Of a stretch of 64,000 bases of DNA, positions 18,255-26,535 are shown in pieces. The position numbers and the translations under genes are program-made. The stretch is taken from positions 62,001-126,000 of the forward strand of contig NZ_BQHJ01000008.1 in the NCBI RefSeq assembly GCF_021603645.1, in the 5' to 3' direction. The notes below the pieces were generated by a model that had not been told where the DNA came from, did not search any database, and saw nothing but the letters and a program-made list of their open reading frames with translations. Position 1 is the stretch's first letter; the number at the start of each line of letters is the position of its first letter. The stretch comes from Pseudomonas pseudonitroreducens (lineage in GTDB: Bacteria; Pseudomonadota; Gammaproteobacteria; Pseudomonadales; Pseudomonadaceae).

Positions 18255-19475
18255 CTATTCGTGGCGCGGCGCGCTGGACATACGCCAGATGAGCAGCGCC
18301 ACGGAGGTATTCAGGCGGAATTGTGCGTCGTCCAGGGACTGGCCGCTGAGGGCCTCGATGCGCGCGATCCGCTGGTTCAGGGTATTGCGATGGATGCCCA
18401 GGCGCTGTGCCGCCTTGAGCGCGTTGCCGCCTTCCTGGACCAGCGCGTCGAGCGTCTCGATCAGCAGGTGCGGCTGTTTGCGGCCCGTATCGTTGAGCGG
18501 GCCGAGGGTGTCCTTCATGAACTGCTCGATCACCGCGCGCTCGGGAATCGCCCGCAGCAGGCGCAGCACGCCCAGCTCACGGTAGTCGCAGACGCCACCG
18601 GGCGCCTGCATGCCTTCGGCGACATCCAGCGCCTGGCGCGCCTCAAGCAGTGCGCGGGGGAATTCGGCGCAGCTGTCGGCGCGGGCGGAAAGTCCAAGAT
18701 AAGCACGCAGCGGCGCCAGTTCCTGTTGCAGCTCGGCGGCCAGGGCGTGCAGCTCGGCGCGCTCGGCAGTTTCGGAATCGTCCAGCAGCAGGACGAACAG
18801 GTCGCCCTGGATCACCACCGGCAACCGCTCGGGGCGTTCCTGCTGCCAGCTTTCCAGATGGTCGAGCAGGCGCTGGCGGGTCAGCTGCAACGCGCGCTCG
18901 GCCTCCTCGGGTTCATGCTGCTGGAACAGCGTGTCGACGCCGGAAAGCCGCAGCGCTACCAGTCGGCGCGGCACTTCCAGCGGCAAATCCAGGTGTTGCG
19001 CACGGCGGCGGACGATTTCCAGGCTGGGGAAGTCGCCGCTCAGCAGCTGGCCGAGGATGTCCCGGCGCGAGGTCTTCACCTGGGTCATCTGCACCAGCGC
19101 CGTGCCGATCAGGTGGGTGACGATGACCATCTTCAGCGCGTAGGGCTGCTCGATCAGCGGCAGCCCTTCCACCTCGGCCAGATGCACCACGGACTCGGGA
19201 ATGCGCTGGATGAACTCGTCACCGGTCAGGATGACGATGCCGGCGATGCCGCTGGCGACGCCTTCGCGCACCAGTTGCAGCAGGTTGGCTTCGTCACGGC
19301 TGTGGTTGATGCCGGTGACGAACACCAGCTCACCGCCCATCACCCAGTCGGCGATGCCGACGTTCTCCGCCACATAGGACCAGCGCACGCTGCGATGCAC
19401 ATTGCGTGCGCCGGCCCGCAGCGCGAGGCTTTCCAGCCCCGGCAGGCGGAGGATTTCCTCGACGCTCAGGCTCAA
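18255..19475 (-). CDS. PucR-family transcriptional regulator of cytosine utilisation
   Basis: 406 aa from a TTG start at 19475, which overlaps the codB stop codon (TTGA). This start gives MSLSVEEILRLPGL, the standard opening of the PucR ligand-sensing domain; upstream in-frame codons are codB shadow. The C-terminus is the PucR helix-turn-helix (LKAAQRLGIHRNTLNQRIARIEAL). It sits between codB and codA, so it likely senses cytosine or a related base and controls this operon, perhaps through the palindrome at 20835-20855. E. coli codBA has no such internal regulator. Confidence 0.85.
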   Translation of the reverse strand: MSLSVEEILRLPGLESLALRAGARNVHRSVRWSYVAENVGIADWVMGGELVFVTGINHSRDEANLLQLVREGVASGIAGIVILTGDEFIQRIPESVVHLAEVEGLPLIEQPYALKMVIVTHLIGTALVQMTQVKTSRRDILGQLLSGDFPSLEIVRRRAQHLDLPLEVPRRLVALRLSGVDTLFQQHEPEEAERALQLTRQRLLDHLESWQQERPERLPVVIQGDLFVLLLDDSETAERAELHALAAELQQELAPLRAYLGLSARADSCAEFPRALLEARQALDVAEGMQAPGGVCDYRELGVLRLLRAIPERAVIEQFMKDTLGPLNDTGRKQPHLLIETLDALVQEGGNALKAAQRLGIHRNTLNQRIARIEALSGQSLDDAQFRLNTSVALLIWRMSSAPRHE

Positions 19476-20731
19476 GCGCGCGGCTCGGCCACCGGCGCGC
19501 GGGCGCGGGTGACTTCGGTGAGGACGATGTAGCAGATGGCCGAGGCGGCGATGCCCACCAGCGGCGCGATCCACGGCGAGGCGTAGGCCAGACCGGCGCC
19601 GACCGCGTAGGACACCAGGCCGGAAACGTTGAACGCCGGGATATGAGTGCCCACCAGCGCCGGGTATTCGCCGCGGTTGCGGTACCAGTAGTCGGCCATG
19701 ATCACGCCGCCCAGCGGCGGGATGATCGAGCCCAGCAGCACCAGGAACGGGATCAGCCATTCGTACATGCCGCCAATGGCGAGGATGATGCCGATACCGG
19801 CAGCCAGCAGGGTCATGCTGCGGCGACGCTCGCTGCGTACCAGGTGGCAGGCGGCGGCGGAGACGTTGTAGATGGTCGGGCCCTGGATGGTCCACAGGTT
19901 CAGGCAGAGCATGATCACCGCGGCGAAGGACAGGCCCTGCAGCACCATCACTTCGACGATGTCGGCGTTCTGGTAGACGATGGCGCACCAGGCGCCGGCG
20001 ACGATCATCAGGCCGTTGCCGATGAGGAACGCAACCACGCTGGCGATCACCGCGATGCGCCCGCTGCGGGCCATGCGCGTCCAGTTGGTGGCCTGGGTCG
20101 CGCCGCTGGCGAAGGTGCCAAAGACCATGGTCACGGCAGCGGAGAAGGTCAGCGTCTGGCTCGGTTCCTTCGCCAGCAGGCCGCTCCAGCCGCCGGCGTG
20201 GTTGGTGGCGATGACCATCGAGGCCACCAGCAGGATGAACATCAGCGGCACCGACACGCGGGACATGATGTCCAGGCCCTTGAAGCCGATGATCGCGGTG
20301 ATCGAGAACAGCAGGCCGAATACCACCATCAGCGGAATATTCAGCCACTCGGGCAGGCTCAGCATCTTCACCAGCACGATGGCCACGGTGGCGGTGCCCC
20401 AGGCGTACCAGCCCAGTTCGGCGAAGCCGAGGAGGAAGTCGGAGAGCTTGCTGCCGCGTTCACCGAAGCAGAACCGGCCCATCAGCACGGTGTTAAGGCC
20501 GCTGCGCGAGGCGATCAGGCCCAGGGCGGCAGCGTAGATGGCGAGCAGCACGTTGCCGATGAAGGCGACCCAGAGCATGTCTACGAAGTCGAAGGCCATG
20601 CCGATCTTGCCGCCGGCGAACATGGTGCCGGTGAAGAAGGTGAAGCTGAACAGGACCATGGCGATGGGCAGCAGGCCTTTGCGCCCTTCCCTGGGCGTCG
20701 CGCTCAGGGGGAACTCACTGGGGGAACTCAT
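19472..20731 (-). CDS. codB: Cytosine permease (NCS1 family)
   Basis: 419 aa, about 12 hydrophobic segments, of the nucleobase-cation symporter 1 family. CodB-like stretches include FGTFASGATQATNWTRMARSGR and IIPPLGGVIMADYW. The ATG at 20731 is preceded by GGAG and is preferred over an in-frame start at 20800. It imports cytosine for codA. First gene of the codB-pucR-codA operon; its promoter must lie in the gap shared with the amine dehydrogenase genes. Confidence 0.92.
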   Translation of the reverse strand: MSSPSEFPLSATPREGRKGLLPIAMVLFSFTFFTGTMFAGGKIGMAFDFVDMLWVAFIGNVLLAIYAAALGLIASRSGLNTVLMGRFCFGERGSKLSDFLLGFAELGWYAWGTATVAIVLVKMLSLPEWLNIPLMVVFGLLFSITAIIGFKGLDIMSRVSVPLMFILLVASMVIATNHAGGWSGLLAKEPSQTLTFSAAVTMVFGTFASGATQATNWTRMARSGRIAVIASVVAFLIGNGLMIVAGAWCAIVYQNADIVEVMVLQGLSFAAVIMLCLNLWTIQGPTIYNVSAAACHLVRSERRRSMTLLAAGIGIILAIGGMYEWLIPFLVLLGSIIPPLGGVIMADYWYRNRGEYPALVGTHIPAFNVSGLVSYAVGAGLAYASPWIAPLVGIAASAICYIVLTEVTRARAPVAEPRA

Positions 20732-20834
20732 CGAGGGGGGTCTCCGCGAGGATTGGTTGAGGACTCCCGGCCAACGCAAATAGCGGGCCGGAAAAGCCAA
20801 TCAGGAACGACGCGGAAATTTTGAGCATGTCGAA

Positions 20835-20855
20835 CATTGTGAACTGTTCACAATG
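20835..20855. promoter_or_regulatory. Perfect 21-bp palindrome, candidate operator
   Basis: The arm CATTGTGAAC (20835-20844) is followed by one T and then its exact reverse complement (20846-20855). It lies about 105 bp upstream of codB and 340 bp upstream of aauB. The position fits an operator for the codB operon. A half-like CATTGTGCGG occurs near 20901. The rest of the 20732-21191 gap shows no gene. Confidence 0.6.
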
Positions 20856-21191
20856 CACACTTCCGGTGGGTGTAACGGCGTTTCAAGATAGCTCAAATGT
20901 GCATTGTGCGGATTTTCGGGGCACGATGCAGCTTTTTCGCACCAAAAAAGACGAAACGCCTGACATCGATCACTGCCGTTCGGCAGAATTCCCGCCGTGT
21001 TCGCCGCTTGCGGGCTGCACTTTCTCCCTGCGACACCCTGTCACCCCCAGACAAGGAAATGGCACGGACAACAAGTCCGGCGAGCACCGACGCAGGCAGA
21101 CTCTCATCAATGTTCCGTCCGCTGTCCGCCTCACGCAGACGGCCTGATAACAACAGATTGCCCGCCAACAAGAAAAAGGGAGTACCCGCCA

Positions 21192-22337
21192 ATGAGCGTC
21201 GCCAGGTTCCTCGCTCCATCGGTCCTCGCGCTGAGCACGTGCCTCGCGATGGGCGCAGCCCAGGCCGAGCTGCCGACCGAGAGCATCGGTGAGACCGTCT
21301 TGCCGTTCCCGCCCTCGCCGCACCGCGCCTACATCGTCGACGTGGAGTTCGAGAACTTCATCGCCGGCCGCGTCACCGTGGTCGACCCCGAGCAGAAGAA
21401 GATGCTCGGCATGGTCAGCACCGGCTTCGTCGCTCCGTCCACCCTGAGCCACGACGAGAAGACCCTGTACTCCGCCGACACCTTCTACTCCCGCGGCACC
21501 CGCGGCGTGCGCACCGATGTGCTGACCGCCTGGGACACCTCGAACCTGCGTCCGAAGTGGGAAGTGGAAATCCCGGCCAAGCGCGCCTCGATCCTGACCC
21601 AGAAGTACGCCCTGGGCACCAGCTCCGACGACCGCTTCGTCTACATCTACAACTTCACTCCGTCCACCTCGGTCACCGTGGTCGACACGCAGGAGAAAAA
21701 GGTCGCCAGCGAAATCGCCATCAGCGGCTGCGTGCTCAACTACCCGGTGGGCAAGCGCGCCTTCGCCTCGCTGTGCGGTGACGGCCAGCTGCAGATCACC
21801 AGGATCGGCGACGACGGCAAGGAAACCGGCCGCAGCCAGACGCCGTTCTTCGACCCGAACAAGGAAAAGCTCAACGAACGCGGCCTGGCCGTGGGCGAGA
21901 CCTACTTCTTCGTGACCACCGACGGCATGGTCAAGCCGGTCGACGTTTCCGGCGACAAGCCGAAGATGCTGCCGAGCTGGTCGCTGACCACCGATGAAGA
22001 ACGCAAGAAAGGCTGGGGCACCGGCGGCTGGCAGCTGATGGCCGTGGCACCCAAGCTGAACCGCATGTACGTGCTGATGCATGAAGAGCACAGCGCCGGC
22101 AAATGGGAAGACCCGAGCCCGTTCATCTGGGTCTACGACCTGAAGACGCAGAAGAAGATCGGCACCCTGGAAGCGCCCAAGCCGGTGTGGAGCCTGCACG
22201 CCACCACCGACGACAAGCCGCTGCTGCTGGGCACCGACATCGAAGGCGGCCTGCAGATCTTCGACCTGAAGACCGGCAAGTACAACGGCGCCATGGACAA
22301 GATCGCCAAGACGCCGATCCTGGTCCTGAGCCACTAA
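21192..22337 (+). CDS. aauB: Amine dehydrogenase large (heavy) subunit, aromatic-amine type
   Basis: 381 aa with a Sec signal peptide (MSVARFLAPSVLALSTCLAMGAAQA cut before ELPTES, so about 25 residues). The mature part is a seven-bladed propeller of the methylamine/aralkylamine dehydrogenase heavy-chain family, with motifs such as SPHRAYIVDVEFENFIAGR and WSLHATTDDK. It pairs with the TTQ-bearing small subunit encoded three genes downstream; together they oxidatively deaminate primary amines in the periplasm. The ATG follows GGGAG. First gene of aauB-E-D-A-cytochrome. Aromatic rather than methylamine specificity is inferred mostly from the small subunit. Confidence 0.87.
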   Translation: MSVARFLAPSVLALSTCLAMGAAQAELPTESIGETVLPFPPSPHRAYIVDVEFENFIAGRVTVVDPEQKKMLGMVSTGFVAPSTLSHDEKTLYSADTFYSRGTRGVRTDVLTAWDTSNLRPKWEVEIPAKRASILTQKYALGTSSDDRFVYIYNFTPSTSVTVVDTQEKKVASEIAISGCVLNYPVGKRAFASLCGDGQLQITRIGDDGKETGRSQTPFFDPNKEKLNERGLAVGETYFFVTTDGMVKPVDVSGDKPKMLPSWSLTTDEERKKGWGTGGWQLMAVAPKLNRMYVLMHEEHSAGKWEDPSPFIWVYDLKTQKKIGTLEAPKPVWSLHATTDDKPLLLGTDIEGGLQIFDLKTGKYNGAMDKIAKTPILVLSH

Positions 22338-22372
22338 GCCTTTTTAGCAAGTCATCCCCGAGAGGTACGGAT

Positions 22373-22912
22373 ATGTTTTCCGATCCGATCCTGATCATCG
22401 CCAGTGCCGTGGCCGTTGCGGTGCTGCTCGCCAGCGCCGCCAGCCACAAGCTGCGCGCGCCGATGCGCTTCGCCCGCCAGGTCGAAGACTACGGCCTGCT
22501 GCCGGCCGCGCTGGTCGGCCCGGCGGCCCGCGCGCTGCCGGTGGTCGAGGGCGTCATCGCCTTCGCCCTGCTGGTGCCGGCGAGCCGTCATGTGGCGGCC
22601 CTGGCCGCTACGGCGCTGATCCTGTTCTACGCCGGCGCCATCGGCATCAACCTCTGGCGCGGCCGCCGCGACATCGACTGCGGCTGCTCCGGCCCCGGCC
22701 AGATGCAACCGCTGCGCCCGGTGCTGCTGCTGCGCAACGCGATCATCGCCGCGCTCGCCCTGCTCGCCGCCAGCGCTCCGCAAGCTCGCGAACTGGGCGT
22801 GTTCGACGCCTTCGTGATCCTCGCGGCCAGCGCCGTCACCCTGCTCCTGTACGCCGCGGCCGACAGCCTGCTGGCGAACCATCCCCGTCTGCTCAAACTC
22901 ATCGGAAGGTGA
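22373..22912 (+). CDS. aauE: MauE/AauE-type membrane protein for amine dehydrogenase maturation
   Basis: 179 aa with four or five transmembrane segments (DoxX/MauE-like). A cysteine pair, DCGCSGPG, sits in a loop. MauE-family proteins, with MauD, are needed for correct disulfide formation of the small subunit, which has many disulfides. The gene lies between aauB and aauD with short gaps (35 bp and 4 bp), so translation is probably coupled. Confidence 0.85.
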   Translation: MFSDPILIIASAVAVAVLLASAASHKLRAPMRFARQVEDYGLLPAALVGPAARALPVVEGVIAFALLVPASRHVAALAATALILFYAGAIGINLWRGRRDIDCGCSGPGQMQPLRPVLLLRNAIIAALALLAASAPQARELGVFDAFVILAASAVTLLLYAAADSLLANHPRLLKLIGR

Positions 22913-22916
22913 ACAA

Positions 22917-23549
22917 ATGGAAGGCCTGATCGTTTCCAACATTCTTCTCTGGGTGCTGCTCATCGCCCTCGCCTTCACCGTGATGGCGCTGGTGCGCCAG
23001 ATCGGCGTCCTGCATGGCCGCATCGCACCGGCCGGCGCGCTGATGGTCGACAAGGGCGTGGCCGTCAACGAGCCCGCGCCGAAAGTCACCGCCGCCGACC
23101 GCCACGGTCGCCCGGTCAACTTCGGCTATGAAGGCGAGCGCGGCCAGCTGCTGTTCTTCCTCTCGCCGACCTGCCCGATCTGCAAATCGCTGCTGCCAGC
23201 GATCAAATCCATCGCCAAGGACAAGGCCGGCGAACTGGAAGTGATCTACGTCAGCGACGGCGACATGGCCGCCCAGCAGGCGCTGATCGCCGAGCACGGC
23301 CTGGAAAAAGCCGCCTACGTGGTCGGCCCGGAAGTCGGCATGACCTACCAGATCGGCAAGCTGCCCTACGCCGCGCTGATCGACAGCAAGGGCGTGCTGC
23401 GCGCCAAGGGCCTGGTGAACTCCCGCGAGCACCTGGACAGCCTGTTCGAGGTCGAGCACCTGGGCAGCGCCACCCTGCAGCAGTACATGAATGGCCACAG
23501 CCACAACGGCGTGCACACCCACGACGCCAGCCACGGCCACAGCCACTGA
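22917..23549 (+). CDS. aauD: MauD/AauD-type thioredoxin-like protein with His-rich tail
   Basis: 210 aa. An N-terminal membrane anchor (residues about 5-25) is followed by a periplasmic thioredoxin fold with the redox site FLSPTCPICKSLLP (CPIC). It fits MauD, the disulfide isomerase-like partner for the small subunit. The last 20 or so residues are rich in His (MNGHSHNGVHTHDASHGHSH), a likely metal-binding tail that is not part of the thioredoxin fold. It follows aauE by 4 bp and precedes aauA by 17 bp. Confidence 0.87.
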   Translation: MEGLIVSNILLWVLLIALAFTVMALVRQIGVLHGRIAPAGALMVDKGVAVNEPAPKVTAADRHGRPVNFGYEGERGQLLFFLSPTCPICKSLLPAIKSIAKDKAGELEVIYVSDGDMAAQQALIAEHGLEKAAYVVGPEVGMTYQIGKLPYAALIDSKGVLRAKGLVNSREHLDSLFEVEHLGSATLQQYMNGHSHNGVHTHDASHGHSH

Positions 23550-23566
23550 TCACGGAGAGAACAAGA

Positions 23567-24088
23567 ATGAAATTCCTCGACAACCTGTTCGAGCGCTCCT
23601 CCCGCCAGGTGGCCAACGTCACCTCGCGGCGCAAGCTGCTGGGCCGCTTCGGCTCGCTGCTGGTAGCCGGCGCGGCGCTGCCGATCATCCTGCCGATCGA
23701 CCGCACCTCCAAGGCCCTCGCCGCCGAGGCGCCGAAGGCTGGCGATCCGGGTGATCCGAACAGCTGCGACTACTGGCGCTATTGCTCCATCGACGGCTTC
23801 CTCTGCTCCTGCTGCGGCGGCACCACCACCTCCTGCCCGCCCGGTACCGATGCATCCCAGGTGACCTGGATCGGCACCTGCCGCAACCCGGCAGACGGCA
23901 AGGACTACATCATTTCCTATAACGACTGCTGCGGTAAGCACAGCTGCTCCCAGTGCGCCTGTACCCGCAACGAGAGCGAGGAACCGCTGTACCGTCCGTT
24001 CAACAACAACGACGTCAACTGGTGCCTGGGCGCGGAATCGCGCATCTACAACTGCACCGTCACCATCATCCGCGGCGTCGCGGTCTGA
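23567..24088 (+). CDS. aauA: Amine dehydrogenase small subunit carrying tryptophan tryptophylquinone (TTQ)
   Basis: 173 aa. A twin-arginine leader (TSRRKLLGRFGSLLVAG) exports it folded. The mature domain is very rich in Cys (disulfides). The two cofactor tryptophans are W101 (VTWIGTC) and W152 (VNWCLGAE), 51 residues apart, and the catalytic Asp is D120 (SYNDCC), 19 after the first Trp; these spacings equal Trp57, Trp108 and Asp76 of methylamine dehydrogenase. LCSCCGG is the form seen in aromatic (aralkyl)amine dehydrogenase, against CDCSGG in methylamine dehydrogenase, so amines such as tyramine or phenylethylamine are likely substrates. Confidence 0.9.
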   Translation: MKFLDNLFERSSRQVANVTSRRKLLGRFGSLLVAGAALPIILPIDRTSKALAAEAPKAGDPGDPNSCDYWRYCSIDGFLCSCCGGTTTSCPPGTDASQVTWIGTCRNPADGKDYIISYNDCCGKHSCSQCACTRNESEEPLYRPFNNNDVNWCLGAESRIYNCTVTIIRGVAV

Positions 24089-24103
24089 GTCCGGAGAAGT
24101 CCC

Positions 24104-24631
24104 ATGCGTAGTCTCGTTGTCGGCGCCCTGCTCTGCAGCCTGGTCGCTCCGCTGGCCCAGGCCCGCGCGATCCCCGATCCGCACCAGCGCCCGGCGCCCG
24201 GCAACGAGGCGGTGCAGAAGCCGATCTCCCAGCTCAGCTACACCCCGGCCACCAACTACCAGTTGCAGTGCGCCGGCTGCCATCTCACCGAAGGCAGCGG
24301 CAGCAAGGCCAACGACACGCCGCGCCTGCACGGCTTCGTCGGCAACTTCCTGAAGGTGGACGGTGGCCGGCAATTCCTCGTGCGCGTGCCGGGCATGTCG
24401 CAGTCTGCGTTGAACGACGCGCAACTGGCCGACCTGCTCAACTGGCTGCTGCGCAAGGACGGCATGGCTGGCGACAGCATGCCCGCCGAGTTCAAGCCGT
24501 ACACCGCCGAAGAGGTCAAGGCCACGCGCTACCAGGCCCTGATGAACCTGCCCGGCACCCGCGCCGGGTTGATCCAGGAAATGCGCAAGCAGGGCATCAC
24601 CATCACCGATGGAATGAGCGATGCGTATTGA
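24104..24631 (+). CDS. Periplasmic monoheme cytochrome c-type protein of the amine dehydrogenase cluster
   Basis: 175 aa with a signal peptide (ending AQA-RAIPD) and one heme motif, QCAGCHLTEG; M385-like ligands cannot be assigned with certainty, though VPGMSQSAL offers a Met. It follows aauA by 15 bp. In the Alcaligenes faecalis aau operon a small monoheme cytochrome also follows aauA. It could take electrons from the dehydrogenase. With a single heme and small size it is not MauG. The C-terminal 60 residues have no domain I recognise. Confidence 0.78.
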   Translation: MRSLVVGALLCSLVAPLAQARAIPDPHQRPAPGNEAVQKPISQLSYTPATNYQLQCAGCHLTEGSGSKANDTPRLHGFVGNFLKVDGGRQFLVRVPGMSQSALNDAQLADLLNWLLRKDGMAGDSMPAEFKPYTAEEVKATRYQALMNLPGTRAGLIQEMRKQGITITDGMSDAY

Positions 24632-24679
24632 GTGATTGCTCCGGCGGCTTGCCCGCCGACTTGTTTTGCCTCCGCATTC

Positions 24680-24705
24680 AGCCCGCCGCTCCAGCGGGCT
24701 TTTTT
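24680..24705 (+). terminator. Rho-independent terminator of the aau operon
   Basis: A 7-bp stem, AGCCCGC/GCGGGCT, with a 7-nt loop is followed by a run of six T, about 50 bp after the last cytochrome stop. Confidence 0.85.
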
Positions 24706-24736
24706 ATGCGCGAGATATCTGCGGGAACCTGCTTAT

Positions 24737-24814
24737 TGTAGGAGCGAGCTTGCTCGCGAACCGCTGGACGCCTGTGCCGCCGGGGAGTCTGTTCGCGAGC
24801 AAGCTCGCTCCTAC
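24737..24814. repeat. REP-like element pair, family A
   Basis: GGAGCGAGCTTGCTCGCGAA and an inverted copy about 30 bp later lie between the aau terminator and a convergent small membrane protein gene. Confidence 0.75.
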
Positions 24815-24826
24815 AAAGAACCTGCG

Positions 24827-25204
24827 CTATGCCTTGCGGCGGCCAACCACATATCTGATTGCCCCGTATGCCAGAAGGAACAGGGCGCAAAGCGGGTAAT
24901 ACAGCACCCAGGCCAGCCCCGTCTCCCGAGGGGAAACGAAGCCGTGGATGTAGCAAGTAAATGCAATGAGGACGACGTTCAGACCAATCAGGATCTGAAC
25001 CAGCGTGTTCCTGCGCAATACCGATACCGCGGCGAGGACCGCCATCAGAAGGTGCGGAGCGGCCATGAAAAAGTAGTTTCCAATGAACCACTGGTCCACA
25101 TAGCCCTGGTTCACGTTGTTCTGCAGGCCAATGCCCACGAAGTGAACCACTGCGGGCAGCAGAACTAGAAGTACCACCTTCGCCAGAGAGTTACCCGCCT
25201 CCAT
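24827..25204 (-). CDS. Hypothetical four-helix integral membrane protein
   Basis: 125 aa, almost entirely hydrophobic, with about four transmembrane helices and a short basic C-terminus (RYVVGRRKA). AAGGA stands 5 nt before the ATG, a good ribosome site. No motif of known function was seen; conserved small residues do not point to a transporter or enzyme family. It stands alone between the aau cluster and gntR. Confidence 0.65.
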   Translation of the reverse strand: MEAGNSLAKVVLLVLLPAVVHFVGIGLQNNVNQGYVDQWFIGNYFFMAAPHLLMAVLAAVSVLRRNTLVQILIGLNVVLIAFTCYIHGFVSPRETGLAWVLYYPLCALFLLAYGAIRYVVGRRKA

Positions 25205-25272
25205 TATCTTTCCTTGATATACGGACGTGATCTTGCGCCGATTCTACCCAATAGCCAGGGTGAATCTCTGGT

Positions 25273-26316
25273 TCAACTACTCTCCCGCACCATCAACTCG
25301 AAGCCCAGGTCCATCACCGGCTCGCTCACTGGCTTGTCGTTGATCAGGTCGAGCAGGCGTTCCGCTGCGTGGGTGCCGATGGCCTTGCGCGGGGTGCGGA
25401 TGCTGGACAGGCGCGGCACCATGAATTCCGAGCTGGGCAGGTCGTTGAAGCCCAGCACCGCCACCTGTTCGGGGATGCGGATGCCGTGGCGCATGGCTTC
25501 CAGCAAGGCGCCGTGAGCCAGGTCATCGTTGCCGAAGAAGATGCCCTCCACCTGCGGCTGGCTGGCCAGCAACTGGCGGAACAACTCCCCGCCCAGGCCC
25601 ACCGAAGACGGGCGCGGCGTGAGGATTTCCAGCGCAGGGTCGTAGCAGCCGGCCTGCTGCAACGCGCGGCGGTAACCTTCGCCGCGCAGGAGGGTGCGCT
25701 GGTCCAGTTGCGCGCCGATGTAGGCCAGGCGTTTGCGACCGCTCTTGAGCAGGTGCTGCGCCGCCGCCTCCCCCGCACGAATCTGCGAAAAGCCCACGCA
25801 GTGCAGCCCGGCGCCAGGGTCGAGGTCCATCATGTAGACGCTCGGCACGCCGCTCGCCTCGATCATCCGCCGTGCGCTCTCGGTGCGGTCGAAGCCGGTC
25901 AGCAACAGGCCGCGCGGTTGATAGGCAAGGTAGTTGCGCAGCAGGTTCTCTTCTTCGTCACGGGAATAGTGGTAGTTGCCGATCAGCACTTCGAGCCCGC
26001 GCGGGTGCATCACCGCGTGAATGGCTTCGAGGGTTTCGATGAACAACTGGTTCGCCAGCGACGGCACCAGCACCACGATGTTGTGGCTCTGCTTGGAGGC
26101 CAGCGCGCGAGCGGCCGGGTTGGCCACGTAGCCCAGTTCGCTGGCCGCCTGTCGGACCTTTTCCGCCAGCTCCTCGGCCACCGTGCTCACCCCACGCAGG
26201 GCCCGCGAAGCGGTAATCGGGCTTACTCCGGCGCGGCGCGCCACTTCATCCAGTGTCGGTCGGCCGGTGGTTCGGGAGCTTTTGTCGTTCTTCTTGTCGT
26301 TCTTCTTGACGGTCAT
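25273..26316 (-). CDS. gntR: LacI-family gluconate repressor
   Basis: 347 aa from the ATG at 26316 (an in-frame TTG lies 15 nt upstream). The N-terminal LacI helix-turn-helix reads TLDEVARRAGVSPITASRALRG, followed by the hinge (NPAARALASKQS) and a periplasmic-binding-like sensor domain. It is divergent from gntK, with gntP downstream of that, as in P. aeruginosa. Three matches to the GntR operator lie at its own promoter, at gntK and at gntP, so it should repress all three until gluconate (or its phosphorylated form) is present. Sequence before the ATG shows only a weak ribosome site. Confidence 0.92.
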   Translation of the reverse strand: MTVKKNDKKNDKSSRTTGRPTLDEVARRAGVSPITASRALRGVSTVAEELAEKVRQAASELGYVANPAARALASKQSHNIVVLVPSLANQLFIETLEAIHAVMHPRGLEVLIGNYHYSRDEEENLLRNYLAYQPRGLLLTGFDRTESARRMIEASGVPSVYMMDLDPGAGLHCVGFSQIRAGEAAAQHLLKSGRKRLAYIGAQLDQRTLLRGEGYRRALQQAGCYDPALEILTPRPSSVGLGGELFRQLLASQPQVEGIFFGNDDLAHGALLEAMRHGIRIPEQVAVLGFNDLPSSEFMVPRLSSIRTPRKAIGTHAAERLLDLINDKPVSEPVMDLGFELMVRESS

Positions 26317-26345
26317 CGGGCGTATTGCCAAACAAAAATCGAGGC

Positions 26346-26364
26346 ACTAAGGTAGCGCTGTCTC
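26346..26364. promoter_or_regulatory. GntR operator 1 (gntR promoter)
   Basis: ACTAAGGTAGCGCTGTCTC. It fits AC-N-AAG-N-TAGCGCT, the minimal P. aeruginosa GntR site as I recall it, 30 bp upstream of the gntR ATG. It implies autoregulation. Confidence 0.75.
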
Positions 26365-26500
26365 GCGACCAGGGCAATTGCCTGAGGCCGGCTCAACCGG
26401 TCCCTTGCCCGCCGACAGATCACCCCTGTCGAGAGCGCCGAGACAGACCGACTAGAATGACAAGAATACGGAGGCAGCCCGATGCTTTTCGTTACGCCCA

Positions 26501-26520
26501 ACAAAGATAGCGCTGTCTCA
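26501..26520. promoter_or_regulatory. GntR operator 2 (gntK promoter)
   Basis: ACAAAGATAGCGCTGTCTCA, an exact fit to AC-N-AAG-N-TAGCGCT. It ends 15 bp before the gntK ATG, so binding would block transcription start or early elongation. Confidence 0.8.
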
Positions 26521-26535
26521 GCAATGAGGCTCTCC

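Noticed and set aside
18255-20348. A 697-residue minus-strand frame reading into the PucR gene
   Set aside because: The first 290 residues are the codB coding region in another frame. The PucR domain starts at the TTG at 19475.
21060-21080. TGGCACGGACAACAAG upstream of aauB as a sigma-54 promoter
   Set aside because: The -24 element is good, but the -12 part lacks the GC at the required spacing.
24104-24631. Cytochrome after aauA as MauG
   Set aside because: Only one heme motif and 175 residues; MauG is a diheme protein of about twice the size.
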